Part shown: positions 8,816 through 17,989 of the stretch, in pieces
How positions within the stretch are numbered: position 1 is the first letter of the stretch
How the letters are laid out: each line of letters begins with the position of its first letter
Assembly: GCA_004193285.1 (NCBI GenBank)
Contig: SECP01000002.1
Coordinates: forward strand, 124,001 to 188,000
Source: Myxococcales bacterium
Lineage (GTDB): Bacteria; Myxococcota_A; Polyangia; Polyangiales; Polyangiaceae
Length of the DNA stretch: 64,000 nt
Direction: 5' to 3'
Made by a program: the position numbers and the translations under genes
The notes under the pieces: model-generated
What the model was told of the DNA's origin: nothing
The model's input: the letters and a program-made list of their open reading frames with translations, nothing else
Databases searched by the model: none

Positions 8816-11265
8816 AAAGCGCCTTCCGCGGCCAGGGACGGCACCGTGATCGGGCCGAGCGTCTCGTCCAGGCACGAGTAGGCGTTGCAGCTTCCGCGCA
8901 GCGTTTCCTTGTTGAGGGTCGTGTTCAGCACCTCCAGGCTCAGGCCCCACCAGAGGTGCGGCCGCTGCAGGTACCAGCGCTTCTCGAGCTTGAAATCCAG
9001 GCGCCAAAACGGCGGTGTGCGTGGCGGATTGCGCGCCGCCTGCAAGTAGGCAACCTGGGAAGGCACGCCGCTGTAGACCATGACGCGGCCGCCGAAGCGC
9101 CAGTCGCGCCCGAGGTCCACCGAGCCGCCCACGTTGAGCACGTGCCGGCGGTCGCTCCCGGAGGGCCCGCTCGCGCGGCCGCTGGAGCGCCACGAGCGCG
9201 AGAGTGTGTACGACAAGAAGCCGCCAACCCGCCGGGCCAGGCTGCGCCGCAGCATGAGCTCCACGCCCTGCGCCCCGCCGTTCGTCCGCTCGTCCACCGC
9301 CGGGGGCGGGGTCACCCCACTAGGAGGCAGCTCTCCGTCCGTTTCGTTCTTGGCCGCCTTCAGCCGCGTGAGGCTGAGCAAGTCCGTCATGCGAGAAAAG
9401 AAACTTTGAAAAACGGAGACGGAGCTCGTGAACCCCGCCGGCAGCTCGTAGCTCAAGCTGCTACTCGACTGCACAGCGCTCTGCAGACCTCCTTCCAGCG
9501 ACGGTTTCAAGCCTGGCACCGCGCCGACGAAGCTGGGCCCTTGGTGAACGAGCGCGAGGCCGTGCGCGACCTTTACCTTCTTGCTGAACCGGTACTCGGC
9601 CGTGACGCGCGGGTCCACCGCTACCGCTGAGCGCTTGCCAGACACGAACACATCTGCGCGCACCCCTGGGGTGACCCGGAGCGCGGGCGTCGCCTGCCAA
9701 GCCATGTCCGCAAAGGCACCGGCCGATACGTCCCGTCGCCGGCGCTCTTCGAAGCCCTGCTTCTCCAAGTCCCTGACCTTCGCGTCCTCGCCCAGGCCCG
9801 GCACCAAGTCCTCGTCCGAGCTGCGAGGGTTCTCCGCTATATCCTGCCGCAGCGATTCGACCAGCACGTCCGCGCCGGCGCTGACCCGCAACACGTCGTT
9901 CAATTGCTGGCGGACCTCCGTGCGACCGCCGACCAAGTTGGTGCGTACGTTCACTTGGCCGTCCGCGAGCCCGGTGTAGTCACGGCCGAGCATCAACGCA
10001 GTGCGTGCGGTACCGGTGGCCCACCGGCGATTCCAGCGCAAATCTAGGCGGTGAAAGCCAACGTCCAACACCGTCTTCGTCTTCTCGTAGCTGATGAGCT
10101 GAAAATCTTCGGTCATCTCTTCGACCATCACCTTGTTCGTGACGTAATCACTCGAGCCGAAAGCGAGGAGCTCGATGCTGTCCTTGCTGGTGAGGTCGTA
10201 GCGAACGCGGCCTTGGTAGTCGCCGTAAGCCAAGAAGATCTTCGGAGAGACGAGCGAGAACACGAGGCCAGTGTAAGAAATGCGCCCCGCGAGCATGGCG
10301 GTTCCACGCCCCCCCGCGAACGGTACCTCCACCATCGCCCCGCTATCCACCAAGCGCACCTTCCACTCGCCGTGGGTGCGGTACTTCGGCTCGGCGAGCT
10401 CACCGGCCACGATCGCGCCCGCGTAGCGCCCGTAGCGAACCGGGTAGGCGCCAGGGTACAGATCCACGCGCTCTACGAACGCGGGGTGAAACACCGAGGG
10501 CCCTGCGCCAAAGTGGTACAAGAACGGAACCGGGATGCCGTCGAAGAAGTAACCGACGTTGCCGGGCGGCGCGCCCCGCACGTAAAAATACGGGAGCCCG
10601 CTCGCGACCGGCGTCACTCCGGGCAGCGCCTCGATGGCGCGGAAAGCGTCATCGAAAGCCCCGGGCAAGCGGCTGATCTCGGTGCGTCCGAGCTCGTGCT
10701 TCATCGGCTCACGCTCACCGAGCACCACGATCTCGGAAACGGCTGGCTCGGCGGTTCGTTCCGCGGGCGGGCTCGAGCGCACTGCGGCCGCTGCCGGCGC
10801 GGGTGGAACGAAGCGCGCCAGGAAGCGAATCTTGGCTGAGACCGCTTTACCTTCGCGCAATGCGGGCGTGAACCTCCAGCCGAGGGCGCTCCTCGCGGCG
10901 TGCGCGGAAAACGGCTCTGGCCCGGAGACGACGGTCGCCTCAATCACCGCCCCGTCCGTGTTCACCGTGAGCAGTAGCTCGACGCTGGCTTCGCCTCGCG
11001 CGCCCTCCGGATAAACCATATCCGTGAGCAGCGGCTCCGGGGGAGTCACACGCGCGACGGGCGCCGGAGCGACCGGCACTTGTTTCGGTGCGGAGACGGC
11101 AGCCTCCTCCGGCGTCTCTTCCATAGTGGCCGTTTGCGCCCAGCTCGGTAGAGCGGTCGCGAGCACGGCCAGGCTCGATGCCCATGCCCAAGCTCGCTCC
11201 CGCACGAAGAGAAGACGCCAGCCCACGCCGCCCCTGAACGCCATACCGGCGCCCGCTAATCCCAT
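8812..11265 (-). CDS. TonB-dependent outer-membrane receptor with an N-terminal TonB_C domain
   Basis: The protein (817 aa) has a signal peptide ending near PSWAQ, then a domain at about residues 75-150 (VYPEGARGEASVELLLTV, LGWRFTPALREG) that matches the TonB C-terminal fold. A Pro/Ala linker, a plug domain (about 185-290; ALPGVTPVASG, YFYVRGAPPGNVG, DLYPGAYPVRYG) and a long beta-barrel region follow. The barrel would sit in the outer membrane, with the plug gating uptake of an unknown ligand. A TonB-like domain on the periplasmic end of the receptor is unusual: TonB is normally a separate inner-membrane protein. An alternative ATG lies at 11244. Confidence 0.85.
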   Translation of the reverse strand: MGLAGAGMAFRGGVGWRLLFVRERAWAWASSLAVLATALPSWAQTATMEETPEEAAVSAPKQVPVAPAPVARVTPPEPLLTDMVYPEGARGEASVELLLTVNTDGAVIEATVVSGPEPFSAHAARSALGWRFTPALREGKAVSAKIRFLARFVPPAPAAAAVRSSPPAERTAEPAVSEIVVLGEREPMKHELGRTEISRLPGAFDDAFRAIEALPGVTPVASGLPYFYVRGAPPGNVGYFFDGIPVPFLYHFGAGPSVFHPAFVERVDLYPGAYPVRYGRYAGAIVAGELAEPKYRTHGEWKVRLVDSGAMVEVPFAGGRGTAMLAGRISYTGLVFSLVSPKIFLAYGDYQGRVRYDLTSKDSIELLAFGSSDYVTNKVMVEEMTEDFQLISYEKTKTVLDVGFHRLDLRWNRRWATGTARTALMLGRDYTGLADGQVNVRTNLVGGRTEVRQQLNDVLRVSAGADVLVESLRQDIAENPRSSDEDLVPGLGEDAKVRDLEKQGFEERRRRDVSAGAFADMAWQATPALRVTPGVRADVFVSGKRSAVAVDPRVTAEYRFSKKVKVAHGLALVHQGPSFVGAVPGLKPSLEGGLQSAVQSSSSLSYELPAGFTSSVSVFQSFFSRMTDLLSLTRLKAAKNETDGELPPSGVTPPPAVDERTNGGAQGVELMLRRSLARRVGGFLSYTLSRSWRSSGRASGPSGSDRRHVLNVGGSVDLGRDWRFGGRVMVYSGVPSQVAYLQAARNPPRTPPFWRLDFKLEKRWYLQRPHLWWGLSLEVLNTTLNKETLRGSCNAYSCLDETLGPITVPSLAAEGAF

Positions 11266-11357
11266 GACCGCCGCAAAAAATCTAGGCCGAACGCCCGCTC
11301 CGCCCGAGATCGACGCCTAGGTCACCAGTGCTATGGTCCCGGCCCCGCTCGCCCGTC

Positions 11358-12521
11358 ATGCGTGTCGCCTGGCTCACCCCGTATTTGCCGTTTCCGGAGA
11401 ACACGGGCGGTCGCATTCGCGTCGCACGGTTGGCCCATGGCCTGGCGAAGCGCGCCGAGCTCAGCCTTTTCTCGTGCCTCTCGCAGCACGACTCGCCCGC
11501 TAGCGTGCCGCCACTCGGAGACTTTGCGCCGTGGAGCCACGTGCATACCGCGGGCAGAGTGGAGTCGCTCACCCCCTTCAGCCTCAAGCCTGATCCGGCG
11601 CGGCGACTGCCTCGTGAGCTGTCACGCGCGCTTTCGGAGGCGGACGCGCGGGCGCCATTCGACGCGGTCGTCGTCGAGCATTGCTACGCAATCGAGGCGC
11701 TCCCGGCCCTATCGCGCGCCGCGATCATCCTGGACGAGCACAACGTGGAGTCGGACTACTACCGGCGCGCGCTCAGGGGAGCTCCTCACAAGCTACTCGA
11801 GTATTGGTCGTGGCGCCGCTACGAGCGCGCTGCATGGAAGCGGGCGGACGAGGTCGTCACCGTGAGCGCGCGCGACGCGGAGGTGGTTCGGAGCGAGCAG
11901 CCGGGCAAAGGCGTGGAGGTGTCGAACGGCACGCGCTTCGACGCGTTTCGCTTCGTGCCGCCGTCCCAGCGCACCGGCTCGAGCATCTTGTACGTCGGCA
12001 TGATGGACTACGCGCCCAACATCCACGCCGCGCGCACGCTCGCGCTGGAGGTGCTTCCGCTGGTGCGACGCGTGGTTCCGGAAGCGACGCTCACGTTGTG
12101 CGGGCGCGGCGCGAAGGCCGAGGTGCGTGCCCTCGCGTCCGAGCATGTGCAGGTGACGGGCACGGTGCCCGAGGTCTTTTCCGTCTTCGATCGTCACGCC
12201 GCGTATGCGATGCCGCTGCAGCACGGCGCCGGCAGTAGCCTCAAAGTGCTGGAACCGCTCGCGGCCGGGCTACCGCTCGTCGCCTCCGCCTTCGGGGTGC
12301 GCGGCTATCAGCTGAGCAGCGACTCCTACCTGCCCGCTGACGACGTCCCAAGCTTCGCAGAAGCCTTGATCCAGGTGCTCACGCGCCGCGCCGAGCTGGA
12401 CGACATGGCCACGAAGGGACGTGAAGCCGCGGGGCGCTACTCCTGGGAGTCGCTCGGAGCTCGCTTTGCAGGCATCGTAGAGCGCACCGTCACGGCGCGC
12501 GGAGGCCACCGTGCCGCCTGA
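11358..12521 (+). CDS. GT4-family glycosyltransferase (XrtA/PEP-CTERM-locus type)
   Basis: The protein (387 aa) starts at MRVAWLTPYLPFPENTGG, a typical N terminus for this group. The GTG at 11328 would only add ten unconserved residues. ILDEHNVESDYY, YVGMMDYAPNIHAARTL and LQHGAGSSLKVLEPLAAGLP with the C-terminal E motif mark a GT-B glycosyltransferase resembling those in exopolysaccharide loci. It overlaps the next gene by 11 bases, and the two are probably co-expressed. Confidence 0.85.
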   Translation: MRVAWLTPYLPFPENTGGRIRVARLAHGLAKRAELSLFSCLSQHDSPASVPPLGDFAPWSHVHTAGRVESLTPFSLKPDPARRLPRELSRALSEADARAPFDAVVVEHCYAIEALPALSRAAIILDEHNVESDYYRRALRGAPHKLLEYWSWRRYERAAWKRADEVVTVSARDAEVVRSEQPGKGVEVSNGTRFDAFRFVPPSQRTGSSILYVGMMDYAPNIHAARTLALEVLPLVRRVVPEATLTLCGRGAKAEVRALASEHVQVTGTVPEVFSVFDRHAAYAMPLQHGAGSSLKVLEPLAAGLPLVASAFGVRGYQLSSDSYLPADDVPSFAEALIQVLTRRAELDDMATKGREAAGRYSWESLGARFAGIVERTVTARGGHRAA

Positions 12522-13635
12522 GCGCCCCTTGCGCCTCACCTTGCTCACGACGTGGGCGGAGCAATGCGGCATCGCCACCTACAGCGAAGCCCTCGCCGCC
12601 GCGCTACCCGAGCAAGGCGTCACCGTCTCCGTCGTCTCGCCCGCGCTGCGTCGCTCCGACACCCCCCGCGGCGAGCAACCCGTCCGCATCTGGCGTCGCG
12701 ATCGGGCCGGGCTGCTCGCCGCCTACCAAACCTTCCGCGAAATCGAGCGGCAGCGCGCGGATGTCGTACACATTCAGCACACCATGGGCATCGAGTCCCC
12801 ATCACTACTCCTCGGGGTGACACAGCTCTGCCAGCGCGCGGGCATCCCCGTCGTCGCCACCCTGCACGAGGCCGGCGGAGGCTCGGCCCTGCGCCGCTTC
12901 CGCTTCGCGCGCACTCTCTTCGGTCTCCGGGGAGCCCAGCTCGTCATCCATGAACCGGATGAAACGGTTCCGGGAGCGGTCGTCATCCCTCACGGCATCC
13001 GTGAGGAGCCCCACCGCTCGCGCGCCGACGCCCGCGCCCAGCTAGGGCTTTCGCCCAGCGACTTGGTCCTCGCACATTTCGGCTTCATCCACCCGGACAA
13101 GGGCATCGAGGACGTGCTCCAAGCCGCGGCGGAGCTCCGCGCGACCCGCTTTCCCGACCTCAAATACCGAGTTTGCGGCGGAACCTTCGCCACCGGTGCG
13201 TCCCGCCCTCACCTCGCTCACCTGCAATCGCGCGTGCGCGAGCTCGGCTTGGCGGAAGCGGTCGACCTCACTGGCGAGTTCGCCTCCGAGGAGCGCGTCA
13301 CCCTCGAAATGCAAGCCGCAGACTTGGTCGTTCTCAACTACCACACGGGCAATCGTCAAGGCGCGAGCGGCGCCGCCAACCGCGCGCTCGCCACCGGCTG
13401 CGCGCTCGCCGTCAGCCGCGCCCCCATCTTCGACAGCCTACGCGCCGCCACCCACACGCTAGACGCCTCCCTCACTGCGGACCTGGAGCGGCTCCTCGCC
13501 AGCCCCACCGCGCGCGCGCACCTCACCGCTCGCGCCGAAGCCTTCTCCATCGAGCGGCGCTGGCCCAAAATCGCCCTGCGCCACGCCGACCTCTACCGCC
13601 GCCTGCTCGCTCAACGCGCCTCACGATCCGCCTAG
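12511..13635 (+). CDS. GT4-family glycosyltransferase
   Basis: The protein (374 aa, GTG start inside the preceding gene) has TTWAEQCGIATYSEAL, the N-terminal GCGIA(T/S)Y-type motif seen in a GT4 subgroup. VVHIQH, FGFIHPDKGIEDVL and a C-terminal YHTGNRQGASGAANRALATG region stand where the E-x7-E donor site usually lies. That region is Gly/Ala/Ser-rich and lacks the usual first Glu, so donor specificity may differ. With the previous gene it forms a two-gene glycan assembly unit. Confidence 0.82.
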   Translation: MPPERPLRLTLLTTWAEQCGIATYSEALAAALPEQGVTVSVVSPALRRSDTPRGEQPVRIWRRDRAGLLAAYQTFREIERQRADVVHIQHTMGIESPSLLLGVTQLCQRAGIPVVATLHEAGGGSALRRFRFARTLFGLRGAQLVIHEPDETVPGAVVIPHGIREEPHRSRADARAQLGLSPSDLVLAHFGFIHPDKGIEDVLQAAAELRATRFPDLKYRVCGGTFATGASRPHLAHLQSRVRELGLAEAVDLTGEFASEERVTLEMQAADLVVLNYHTGNRQGASGAANRALATGCALAVSRAPIFDSLRAATHTLDASLTADLERLLASPTARAHLTARAEAFSIERRWPKIALRHADLYRRLLAQRASRSA

Positions 13636-13715
13636 TCTCCTCGCGTTCTTCAGATCTATGAGGTTCGTGACAGCCTTCGCGAGCACGGGCTGCGCCATGC
13701 GAATCCCGCTTCGAC

Positions 13716-13861
13716 GCGCACCCACGCACCCACGCACCCACGCACCCGCGTAGCGCACCCACTTAGCGCACGCACCCACGCACCCGCGTAGCGCACCCAC
13801 TTAGCGCACGCACCCACGCACCCGCGTAGCGCACCCACTTGGCGCACGCACCGCACCCACA
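13716..13861. repeat. Tandem repeat with 38-bp period
   Basis: Three near-identical units repeat at exactly 38 bp: the GCGTAG core starts at 13748, 13786 and 13824. A shorter GCACCCAC-type repeat precedes them and the last unit is degenerate. There is no spacer diversity, so it is not CRISPR. It lies just downstream of the second glycosyltransferase gene and opens a repeat-rich island. Confidence 0.85.
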
Positions 13862-14065
13862 AATTCGTGTTCGTTGGCGTGACATCGACGGCAGGGCTCT
13901 CCTCGTCGCTGCCCGACGTATGGAACGGTACAAAAATTGTTGAATGGTTTCGCGGCGCGAAGGCTCCGTCGTGGAGATGTACCGAACCTTACATCTCGGT
14001 CAGGATCGGACCGGCCCACTGCATCGCTCGCGATTCAGTTCACAATCGCACGTTGCCGCCCCCCC

Positions 14066-14220
14066 CGCGAGTTGTCGCGTCAGCGCGCCTTCCCCCAGCG
14101 AGTTGTCGCGTCAGCGCGCCTTCCCCCAGCGCGCTTGTCGCGTCAGCGCGCCTTCCCCCAGCGCGCTTGTCGCGTCAGCGCGCCTTCCCCCAGCGCGCTT
14201 GTCGCGTCAGCGCGTTGTGG
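14066..14220. repeat. Tandem repeat with 31/32-bp period
   Basis: The GTCGCG core recurs at 14074, 14105, 14137, 14169 and 14201, giving steps of 31, 32, 32 and 32 bases. Each unit carries TCAGCGCGCCTTCCCCCAG. The final copy breaks down into a GTTGTGGCGTCAG variant. The units abut with no spacers. Confidence 0.88.
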
Positions 14221-14265
14221 CGTCAGCGAGCAATTCAGCGAAAAGAAGTTGAGCTCGCGGCTCGA

Positions 14266-14299
14266 GTTGTACTTCGGATCCGCGCATCCGAAGTACAAC
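14266..14299. repeat. Perfect 14-bp inverted repeat (hairpin)
   Basis: The arms 14266-14279 and 14286-14299 are exact reverse complements around a 6-base loop. The arm contains ACTTCGGAT, and the CGGATCCGAAGTA word is reused in each of the larger repeats downstream. No T-tract follows on either strand, so it does not look like a terminator. Confidence 0.85.
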
Positions 14300-14880
14300 A
14301 GCCCCGCTACGCACCAACGCGGCTCGCACACATCCGGACCGCCCGCACCACTCAGCTCATTCTGCGGATCCGAAGTATCAATCCGCGGACAACACCACCC
14401 CAAGCAATAGCTGCGTCAGCGGCGGACACGCGAGCGCACGATCAGAACGCCCGCTCCGCACCAACGGGGCTCGCACACATCCGGACCGGCGCCCCTTCCC
14501 GCCCGCACCACTCAGCTCATTCTGCGGATCCGAAGTATCAATCCGCGGAGAAACACCTCCCCGATCCATAGCTGCGTCGGCGGCGGACACGCGAGAGCAT
14601 GATCAGAACGCCCGCTACCAACGCAGCTCGCGCAGAACCGGGCCTCGCCCGCACCACTCAGCTCATTCTGCGGATCCGAAGTATGAATGCGCGGCGAAAA
14701 CACCTCCCCGAGCCATAGCTGCGTCGGTGCCGGAAACGCGAGAGCATGATCACAACGTCCGCTGCTCACGAACGCTGCTCCCACAGATCGGGCGCGCACC
14801 GCCGCTGAGGGCCGCTACGACTCAGGTCGAGGTCGTCCTGCGGATCCGAAGAATGAATGCGCGGAGGAAAGGCGTTCCCG
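14300..14880. repeat. Four imperfect tandem copies of a ~146-164-bp repeat
   Basis: The core CTCAGCTCATTCTGCGGATC starts at 14351, 14511 and 14657, with a diverged copy at 14821, so the steps are 160, 146 and 164 bases. Each copy also shares CCGCACCACTCAG, a GCGCG or CCGCGG word after the core, TAGCTGCGTC and GAACGCCCGCT segments. In the first two copies TCTGCGGAT pairs with ATCCGCGGA around an 11-base loop. Reading frames across it are only translations of the repeat, so I call no gene here. From 14881 to 15086 I see nothing further. Confidence 0.8.
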
Positions 14881-15086
14881 AGGCGTCGAGCACGCGACTT
14901 AGAATCGAACATGCGACTTGAGGCTGAGTGCCCGTTCGCACGGAATTTTCACGGCTTGCGCCCAGCCGCTCGCGCTGACGAACCGTTTGCGACACCTGGT
15001 GGAAGTGGGCGGCAAGGTCCGCGGCAAGCTGGGTCGACTTCGGCGCGGAAGCGCGGGGCTCGAGCCGGAGGCGCCGCGAAGTGTAC

Positions 15087-15977
15087 CTAGAGCCGCAAGA
15101 CGAGGATCTCTTTGAGGCCTTTTTTGTCGTGAATGGGAAGCGCGACGCAGATTTCTTGGGAGCCGGATTTCTGGGCCGCGATGACGGGAGCGCCGCCGGC
15201 AAGCGCTTGGGCGGCGAGGCGACGGCCGGGCGCGTCCGCTAGCGATTGACCGCGGGGGAGGCCGCGGCCGCTCCAGTCGAACTGCATCGCCGCTCCGAGC
15301 TCCCCATTTTTCGGCGTGTAAACCTCGGTACCGGCGACGAAGGAGTGTTGCTCCGCCCCGAAGAGAGCGATCACCTGCGACACGCGGCGCCCGCGGTAGA
15401 TCGGGATGCCGACGCCGTTCTTCAACCCGCAGCGCACCGCGAGCCCCGCGCGGATGAACGCGTTGGAGGTGCGCACGTCTTCCATCACCTCCACCCCGCC
15501 GCTCAACCAAGTCCGGCCGGGCAAGCCGGTGCCGCGCGGAAACTGAATGAACGGGCTGAAGCGCTCGAACTCACTGCAATGCGCGTAGTAGCCGCGGCCG
15601 TGCTTCAGCACGTCCAGCTCGTCCATGACGTCCCACACTTCTACGCAGCCGGGGTGCTCCGAGCGGTGACCGATCAGCAGCGTGAGCACCGCAATCAAAC
15701 GGTCCCCTTCGAACAAGGGGCAGCCGAGCGCGCCATCGATGCCCGCCTGCGCGGCGAGCTCTGCACGCCCGAACGCGCCCGAGAGCTCCTTCCACAGGAG
15801 CGCGCGCTCGTTCGCCCACACCGCGCCGGGTAGACCCTCGCCAAAGTGAAAGCGCAAGTTCGCGCTCGCGCGAGCGAGCTCGTCATTGCCCCGGTAGGCG
15901 CCGCCACCGAGGGCCATCACTTCCCCCTGGGGGAGCCACAGCTCTACCGCTTGCACTAAAGCTTTGTCGCGCGTCAT
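15087..15977 (-). CDS. Tandem GAF-domain sensory protein
   Basis: Starting at the ATG at 15977 (AAGGG about 7 bases upstream) gives 296 aa. The long in-frame extension upstream is translated repeat DNA and was excluded. Two similar halves each resemble a GAF domain: LRFHFGEGLPGAVWANERALL with GIDGALGCPLFEGDRLIAVL, then FPRGTGLPGRTWLSGGVEVM with GLKNGVGIPIYRGRRVSQVIALF. GAF domains bind small ligands or cyclic nucleotides. No output domain is present, so a partner protein would be needed. It is isolated between two repeat arrays. Confidence 0.78.
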   Translation of the reverse strand: MTRDKALVQAVELWLPQGEVMALGGGAYRGNDELARASANLRFHFGEGLPGAVWANERALLWKELSGAFGRAELAAQAGIDGALGCPLFEGDRLIAVLTLLIGHRSEHPGCVEVWDVMDELDVLKHGRGYYAHCSEFERFSPFIQFPRGTGLPGRTWLSGGVEVMEDVRTSNAFIRAGLAVRCGLKNGVGIPIYRGRRVSQVIALFGAEQHSFVAGTEVYTPKNGELGAAMQFDWSGRGLPRGQSLADAPGRRLAAQALAGGAPVIAAQKSGSQEICVALPIHDKKGLKEILVLRL

Positions 15978-16208
15978 CGTTACCCTTGGCAGGGGACCCT
16001 TAGTGTGACGCAGCCACTGAGTCCATGCCGTTACGAGTCCGTTGCGCCGCACGCGTTTGTCCCACTGAATCGAGCGCCGCATACCGCGAAGACTTGACGA
16101 ACCGGGGGCCAACGAACCCGGGCGCGCGCCGGCACGAACTCTGCTCCACGCCGGTTCGCGTCGCCCGGCTCTGCGGGTCTGAAGAAACTCCGGTAGAGAG
16201 GAGCCCCC

Positions 16209-16735
16209 CACCAAGCGACGACGGGCGACAACCGGGCCGACGATCAGGCGACGACCGGGGCGGCGATCGGACGACGACCGGGGCGACGATCGGGCGGCGA
16301 TCGGCGACGACCGGCGACAACCAGGGCGAGGCGACCGGGGCGACGATCGGGCGGCGACGACGGGCGACGACGGCGACAACGAGGGCGAGACGACCGGGGC
16401 GACGACCGGGGCGACGATCAGGCGACGACCGGGGCGACGATCAGGCGACGACCGGGGCGACGATCAGGCGACGACGCGCGACGACCGGCGACAGCCAGGG
16501 CGAGGCGACCGGGGCGGCGATCAGGCGACGACCGGGGCGACCATCAGGCGACGACGGGCGACGACCGGCGACAGCCAGGGCGAGGCGACCGGGGCGGCGT
16601 CGGGCGACGACCGGGGCGGCGATCGGGCGACGACCGGGGCGGCGATCGGGCGGCGACCGGCGACCGTCGGGCGATGACCAGGGCGAGGCGACCGGGGCGG
16701 CGATCAGGCGGACACCGACTACCCGGCGATGACCG
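16209..16735. repeat. Degenerate GC-rich tandem repeat, 23-bp core period
   Basis: GATCAGG recurs at 16416, 16439 and 16462 (23-bp steps) within units of the form GGCGACGACCGGGGCGACGATCA. A higher-order period near 78 bp is visible from the recurring AGCCAGGGCGAGGCGACC segment. The plus strand is strongly G-rich and the array starts about 230 bases upstream of the GAF gene start. The continuous frame across it is repeat-encoded and not a believable gene. Confidence 0.85.
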
Positions 16736-17112
16736 GGCGTTCTGGCGCCAGAGCCGGTCGGCTCCAGACAGCACGAATTCGGGAAGAGGCGCGCCGACGT
16801 TGGGCGGCGACATCGCCAAACAGTGGGTGAAAATCAGCGTGGAGCTGGGTCTGGAAGCGGGCACGCAGGAGCTCGAGCCTCGCTGGCTCAGCCGCATGGC
16901 GACTCGTCACGGCGGCTGGTTGGAGCTGGAGGGCGGCCCTCAGTCGAACGTCGCGCGATCCGCGGGGGCGCGAGCTCCCCGCCAATCGGCGAGAATCGCG
17001 GCTTGGAGTGACCGTGCGTATTTGCAACGCTACGCTGCGTTTGTCGGCGTAGCCGTGCGCTGCTGCAAGGCTCATAAGTTGTTTCGCGGCGAGGCCGCAA
17101 AAGGAGACGACG
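16736..17112. other. Intergenic region without recognised gene
   Basis: No reading frame here has family resemblance. The last bases carry AAAAGGAG, the ribosome-binding site for the gene at 17113. The promoter for that gene is probably in this stretch, but I cannot point to a convincing -35/-10 pair. Confidence 0.5.
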
Positions 17113-17928
17113 ATGAGGAACCAACTAGAAACTTTGTTGATTGGCGGTTCGGGCAAAACGGGGCGGCGCGTGGAGACTCGGCTCCGCGCGAAGGGCGTGC
17201 CGGTGCGAGTGGCCTCGCGCTCGGCCGCGAACCGCTTCGATTGGAACGACGAGAGCACGTGGGAGCCGGCGCTCGGCGGCGCGCGGGCCGTCTACATCAC
17301 GTTCTATCCGGATCTCGCGGTGCCGTGGGCCGCGGAGCGGGTGGGCAAGCTGGCGCGGCTCGCGGCGGCTCGCGGCGCCGAGCGGCTGGTGCTTCTCTCC
17401 GGCCGAGGCGAGCACCAAGTGTGGCCAGCCGAGCGAGCGGTGCGCGAAGCGGGCGCGGCCTTCACGATCGTGCGCTCGGCCTTCTTCTGCCAAAACTTCA
17501 GCGAGGGCGCGCTCGTGGACGGGGTGCTGCACGGAGAGCTCGCGTTCCCGGCCGGTGAAGTGCGCGAGCCCTTCGTGGACGCGGAAGACGTAGCGGACGT
17601 AGTAGCGGCTGCGCTGACCGACGAGCGGCACGCCGGGCAGATTTACGATCTCACCGGGCCCGAGCTATTGAGCTTTCACGACGCGGTAGTGGAGATCTCG
17701 CGCGTGAGTGGGCGCTCGGTGCGCTACGTACCTGTTTCCGGTGCTGCGTACGGCGAGCTCCTCGCTCCCTTCTTGCCGGCGGAGGAAGCATCGTTCTTGG
17801 TCGACCTCTTCGGGATGCTGCTGGACGGTCATAATTCATTGCTGACGGACGGCGTGGAGCGCGCGCTCGGGCGAAAGCCGCGCGACTTTGCGAGCTATGC
17901 GCGCGACGCGGCCAGCGTCTGGCGCTAG
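17113..17928 (+). CDS. NmrA-like NAD(P)-binding protein
   Basis: The protein (271 aa) has the dinucleotide-binding motif GGSGKTG at residues 11-17, an Arg after strand 2 (VRVASR) that favours NADP(H), and a long atypical-SDR body with AFFCQNFSEG and PFVDAEDVADVVAAAL. No YxxxK pair is present, as expected for NmrA-type redox sensors or reductases. The start is well set by AAAAGGAG eight bases upstream. It stands alone, with the next plus-strand gene 61 bases on. Confidence 0.85.
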   Translation: MRNQLETLLIGGSGKTGRRVETRLRAKGVPVRVASRSAANRFDWNDESTWEPALGGARAVYITFYPDLAVPWAAERVGKLARLAAARGAERLVLLSGRGEHQVWPAERAVREAGAAFTIVRSAFFCQNFSEGALVDGVLHGELAFPAGEVREPFVDAEDVADVVAAALTDERHAGQIYDLTGPELLSFHDAVVEISRVSGRSVRYVPVSGAAYGELLAPFLPAEEASFLVDLFGMLLDGHNSLLTDGVERALGRKPRDFASYARDAASVWR

Positions 17929-17989
17929 TATCTGCGGGCGGCGCTGGTGAGCCATTCGCAGCGCGAGCGGGAACTGTTGGGGCTCGTAC

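Noticed and set aside
14066..14220. CRISPR array
   Set aside because: The units abut directly with no variable spacers and there are no cas genes.
13867..14571. Overlapping plus- and minus-strand frames of about 70-230 aa
   Set aside because: They only translate the repeat units, read on both strands, with no family resemblance.
16025..16732. Long plus-strand frame of GDDRGD-type sequence
   Set aside because: It is a translation of the 23-bp repeat; no independent evidence of coding.
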